A stretch of 21,751 nt of DNA from Syncephalis plumigaleata (taxonomy: Eukaryota; Zoopagomycota; Zoopagomycetes; Zoopagales; Piptocephalidaceae): NCBI GenBank assembly GCA_025201365.1, contig JAIXMF010000234.1:1-21751 (forward strand), written 5' to 3'. The first letter of the stretch is position 1. Each line of letters opens with the position of its first letter. A model generated the notes under the pieces. The model saw only the letters and a list, made by a program, of their open reading frames with translations. It was not told the origin of the DNA and did not search any database. Below, one piece after another: positions 20,367 to 21,751 of the stretch. The position numbers were made by a program, and so were the translations under genes.

Positions 20367-21612
20367 TTATAGCGTATATTGATTGATCAAATTCAGTTCA
20401 TCCGTATCATTTGTATCATCTGTTTCAGCTGTTGATGTAGCAGCAGCAGCAGCAGCAGCAGTAGCAGTAGCAGTAGCAGTAGCAGCAATGATATTATGCA
20501 ATGTTAACATGTTGTTCAATCGTACATAGTTTGTTATCATGGAAATGGTATCAAGCGGTGCATCCATCATTACAGATTCATTCATGTTCTCATTTGTAGG
20601 CAATATGCTTGGTTGTTCATATGCATTGTTTGACATAGTATAGGTTTGGCACTGGAGGTTTGCAGGATTATCATATAAAACTGTCGTATTTAATAGGTTA
20701 TTATTATTATTGTTCGTAGGCTGGATTAAATTCGTGAATTTAAGCATCCTATGGAGCGTTCAGGTAATGCTTGGCTAGATGCTTGCTCATACATCGACCA
20801 TTCTTGCAATCCTAGTCCTACAAGACTTTGTGGATTATAGTCATACGTTTGATACTGTGGTAATGATGTGGTCATTCTCATCGTATTTGGGGCAGATGGC
20901 ATGGTTATGGCATTGGCATACTGCGGTGAATTCATACAATGCTTATTTTCGCCTAATATTTTTGGTATATTACGGCGACGAGCATTGGTGAACCAGTCAT
21001 TCAGCTGTGTTGCCGTCATGCCTGTTTTCACGCGTAGCATTACTTTTTCATCAGGATTCGGGTAAGGATTATCCAAATGCTGCATCAACCAGCTTCTTAG
21101 TATACGTATAACGTGTGGACTATGATATCTACGATGCGATTTCTGTATACGGCATGATGATTTGGCCAAGTACGATGGGCCTATATGCTCATTGCCGCGT
21201 TTCATCAATTGATCTTTGCAAGGCTTCTTATGACCATTACGCGATTGACTCATGAAATGGGAATCGCTTCTCTTTTTAACACCGGCGAATGTGTTCAGAT
21301 GATGCAGTGCGATACTTGGATTGTTTTCACAATCATCAGTATTATCCATCGTATCATCCTCCATCACTAAATCCTGGAATAGTGTAGATGATGGTACAGC
21401 AGTGCATACTATAATGCATATCAAATATGATTATGATAGTAATGAGATAATACATTATACTTACTGTTGCTGTCATTTTTATGGTTGTTGGACACTTGTC
21501 CAAGCATTGTTGAAGGTGTAGCTTGATGATCCGAATCATTCGGTTTATTCGTCGTCTTCTGTTCTGACCATAGGCCTAGTAGATCATTTAGTATACCATT
21601 CGGATTATCCAT
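20367..21612 (-). CDS. TALE-class homeodomain transcription factor
   Basis: Exons 21612-21465, 21408-20793 and 20748-20367 give 381 aa ending at TAA. The ATG at 21612 has a strong context (AACAAAATGG), although the frame stays open upstream without an ATG. The homeodomain is at about residues 138-198: [18 protein letters not shown] shows the three-residue TALE loop (P-Y-P) between helices 1 and 2, and [13 protein letters not shown] is the recognition helix with its invariant W, F, N and R. It should bind DNA as a nuclear regulator; fungal relatives act in mating-type, morphology or development control, but which role applies cannot be told. The C-terminus is Asn-rich, with an Ala/Thr run encoded by GCA/GTA triplets (20440-20488). 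Intron 1 is 56 nt. Intron 2 (20792-20749) is only 44 nt; without splicing the protein would end at 20726 with a different tail. Confidence 0.88.
20440..20488 (-). repeat. GCA/GTA triplet repeat coding an Ala/Thr tract
   Basis: On + this is a run of GCA units, then alternating GTA/GCA. On the coding strand it gives [18 protein letters not shown]. Such repeats vary in length among strains. Confidence 0.8.
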
Positions 21613-21751
21613 TTTGTTGACGTTCTTCTTGGCGGTGATAGGTTGACAAGCTCTTGTTTTTCTCAGATAGATCACAAAGATGTGTTGTAGAATGTTGAAT
21701 AGACGATACTGATAAACGAGAAGCAAGTCATAGGAAGCTTCATTTTTATAT
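21613..21751 (-). promoter_or_regulatory. 5' flank of the homeobox gene, cut by the window end
   Basis: Only 139 bp are available. The reading frame remains open upstream of the ATG to about 21726, but no in-frame ATG is seen, so this is probably 5' leader. An upstream coding exon beyond the window cannot be excluded. Confidence 0.4.

Noticed and set aside
20726-20792. Homeobox protein ending at the 20726 stop as the main form
   Set aside because: The downstream 126-codon stretch joins in frame through GT-AG sites and has transcription-factor-like composition. The short form is kept only as a possible isoform.

Overview
The window is nuclear DNA from a fungus. The evidence is a set of intron-rich genes with short spliceosomal introns (44-80 nt, GTAAGT-like donors, TACTAAT/CTAAC-like branch sites, TAG/CAG acceptors), a fungal-style gamma-adaptin, APC/C subunit 6, a TALE homeobox gene, and two proteins that look like the fungal Whi5/Nrm1 family. 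The moderately AT-rich sequence, the intron density and the gene repertoire suggest an early-diverging fungus (Mucoromycota/Zoopagomycota-like). That placement is inference; I cannot name a species.

Layout, left to right. 1-658 has no gene I can support. A tRNA-Phe(GAA) lies at 659-731 with a T-run terminator. The AP-1 clathrin adaptor gamma subunit gene runs 1079-4294 (+, 13 exons, 829 aa). It converges on the CDC16/APC6 gene at 4494-8119 (-, 13 exons, 955 aa), with only 199 bp between stop codons. CDC16 diverges from a two-exon gene at 9206-10785 (+, 503 aa). A second two-exon gene follows at 13312-15485 (+, 347 aa), after about 2.5 kb of mostly non-coding, partly pyrimidine-rich DNA. After a further 2.7 kb without a recognised gene comes a seven-transmembrane receptor-like gene at 18182-19776 (+, 531 aa if one missing base is allowed for). 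It converges on a TALE-class homeobox gene at 20367-21612 (-, three exons, 381 aa).

The most interesting part is 8.1-15.5 kb. The two + strand genes at 9206 and 13312 share a motif (consensus R-x-L-R-x-R-L-G-L-A-x-x-[KR]). It resembles the GTB motif by which fungal Whi5/Nrm1-type repressors bind the G1/S transcription factors SBF/MBF. In both genes a phase-0 intron falls at exactly the same place, three codons before the first motif position that is identical in both (LR), so they look like tandem paralogues. Both carry many S/T-P (CDK-type) sites. Four perfect ACGCGT boxes, the yeast MCB element bound by MBF, sit within 300 bp in the promoter between CDC16 and the first paralogue. More lie upstream of the second paralogue and in both introns. 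This suggests G1/S repressor genes that are themselves G1/S-regulated, a Nrm1-like feedback loop, with one of them sharing a divergent promoter with an anaphase-promoting-complex subunit. The sequence facts are direct. The family assignment is moderate-confidence and the circuit is inference.

The receptor gene needs a one-base frame change at a C5 run. It is either an indel or, less likely, -1 frameshifting at T-TTC-CCC. All gene models were built by eye from translated reading and splice signals.
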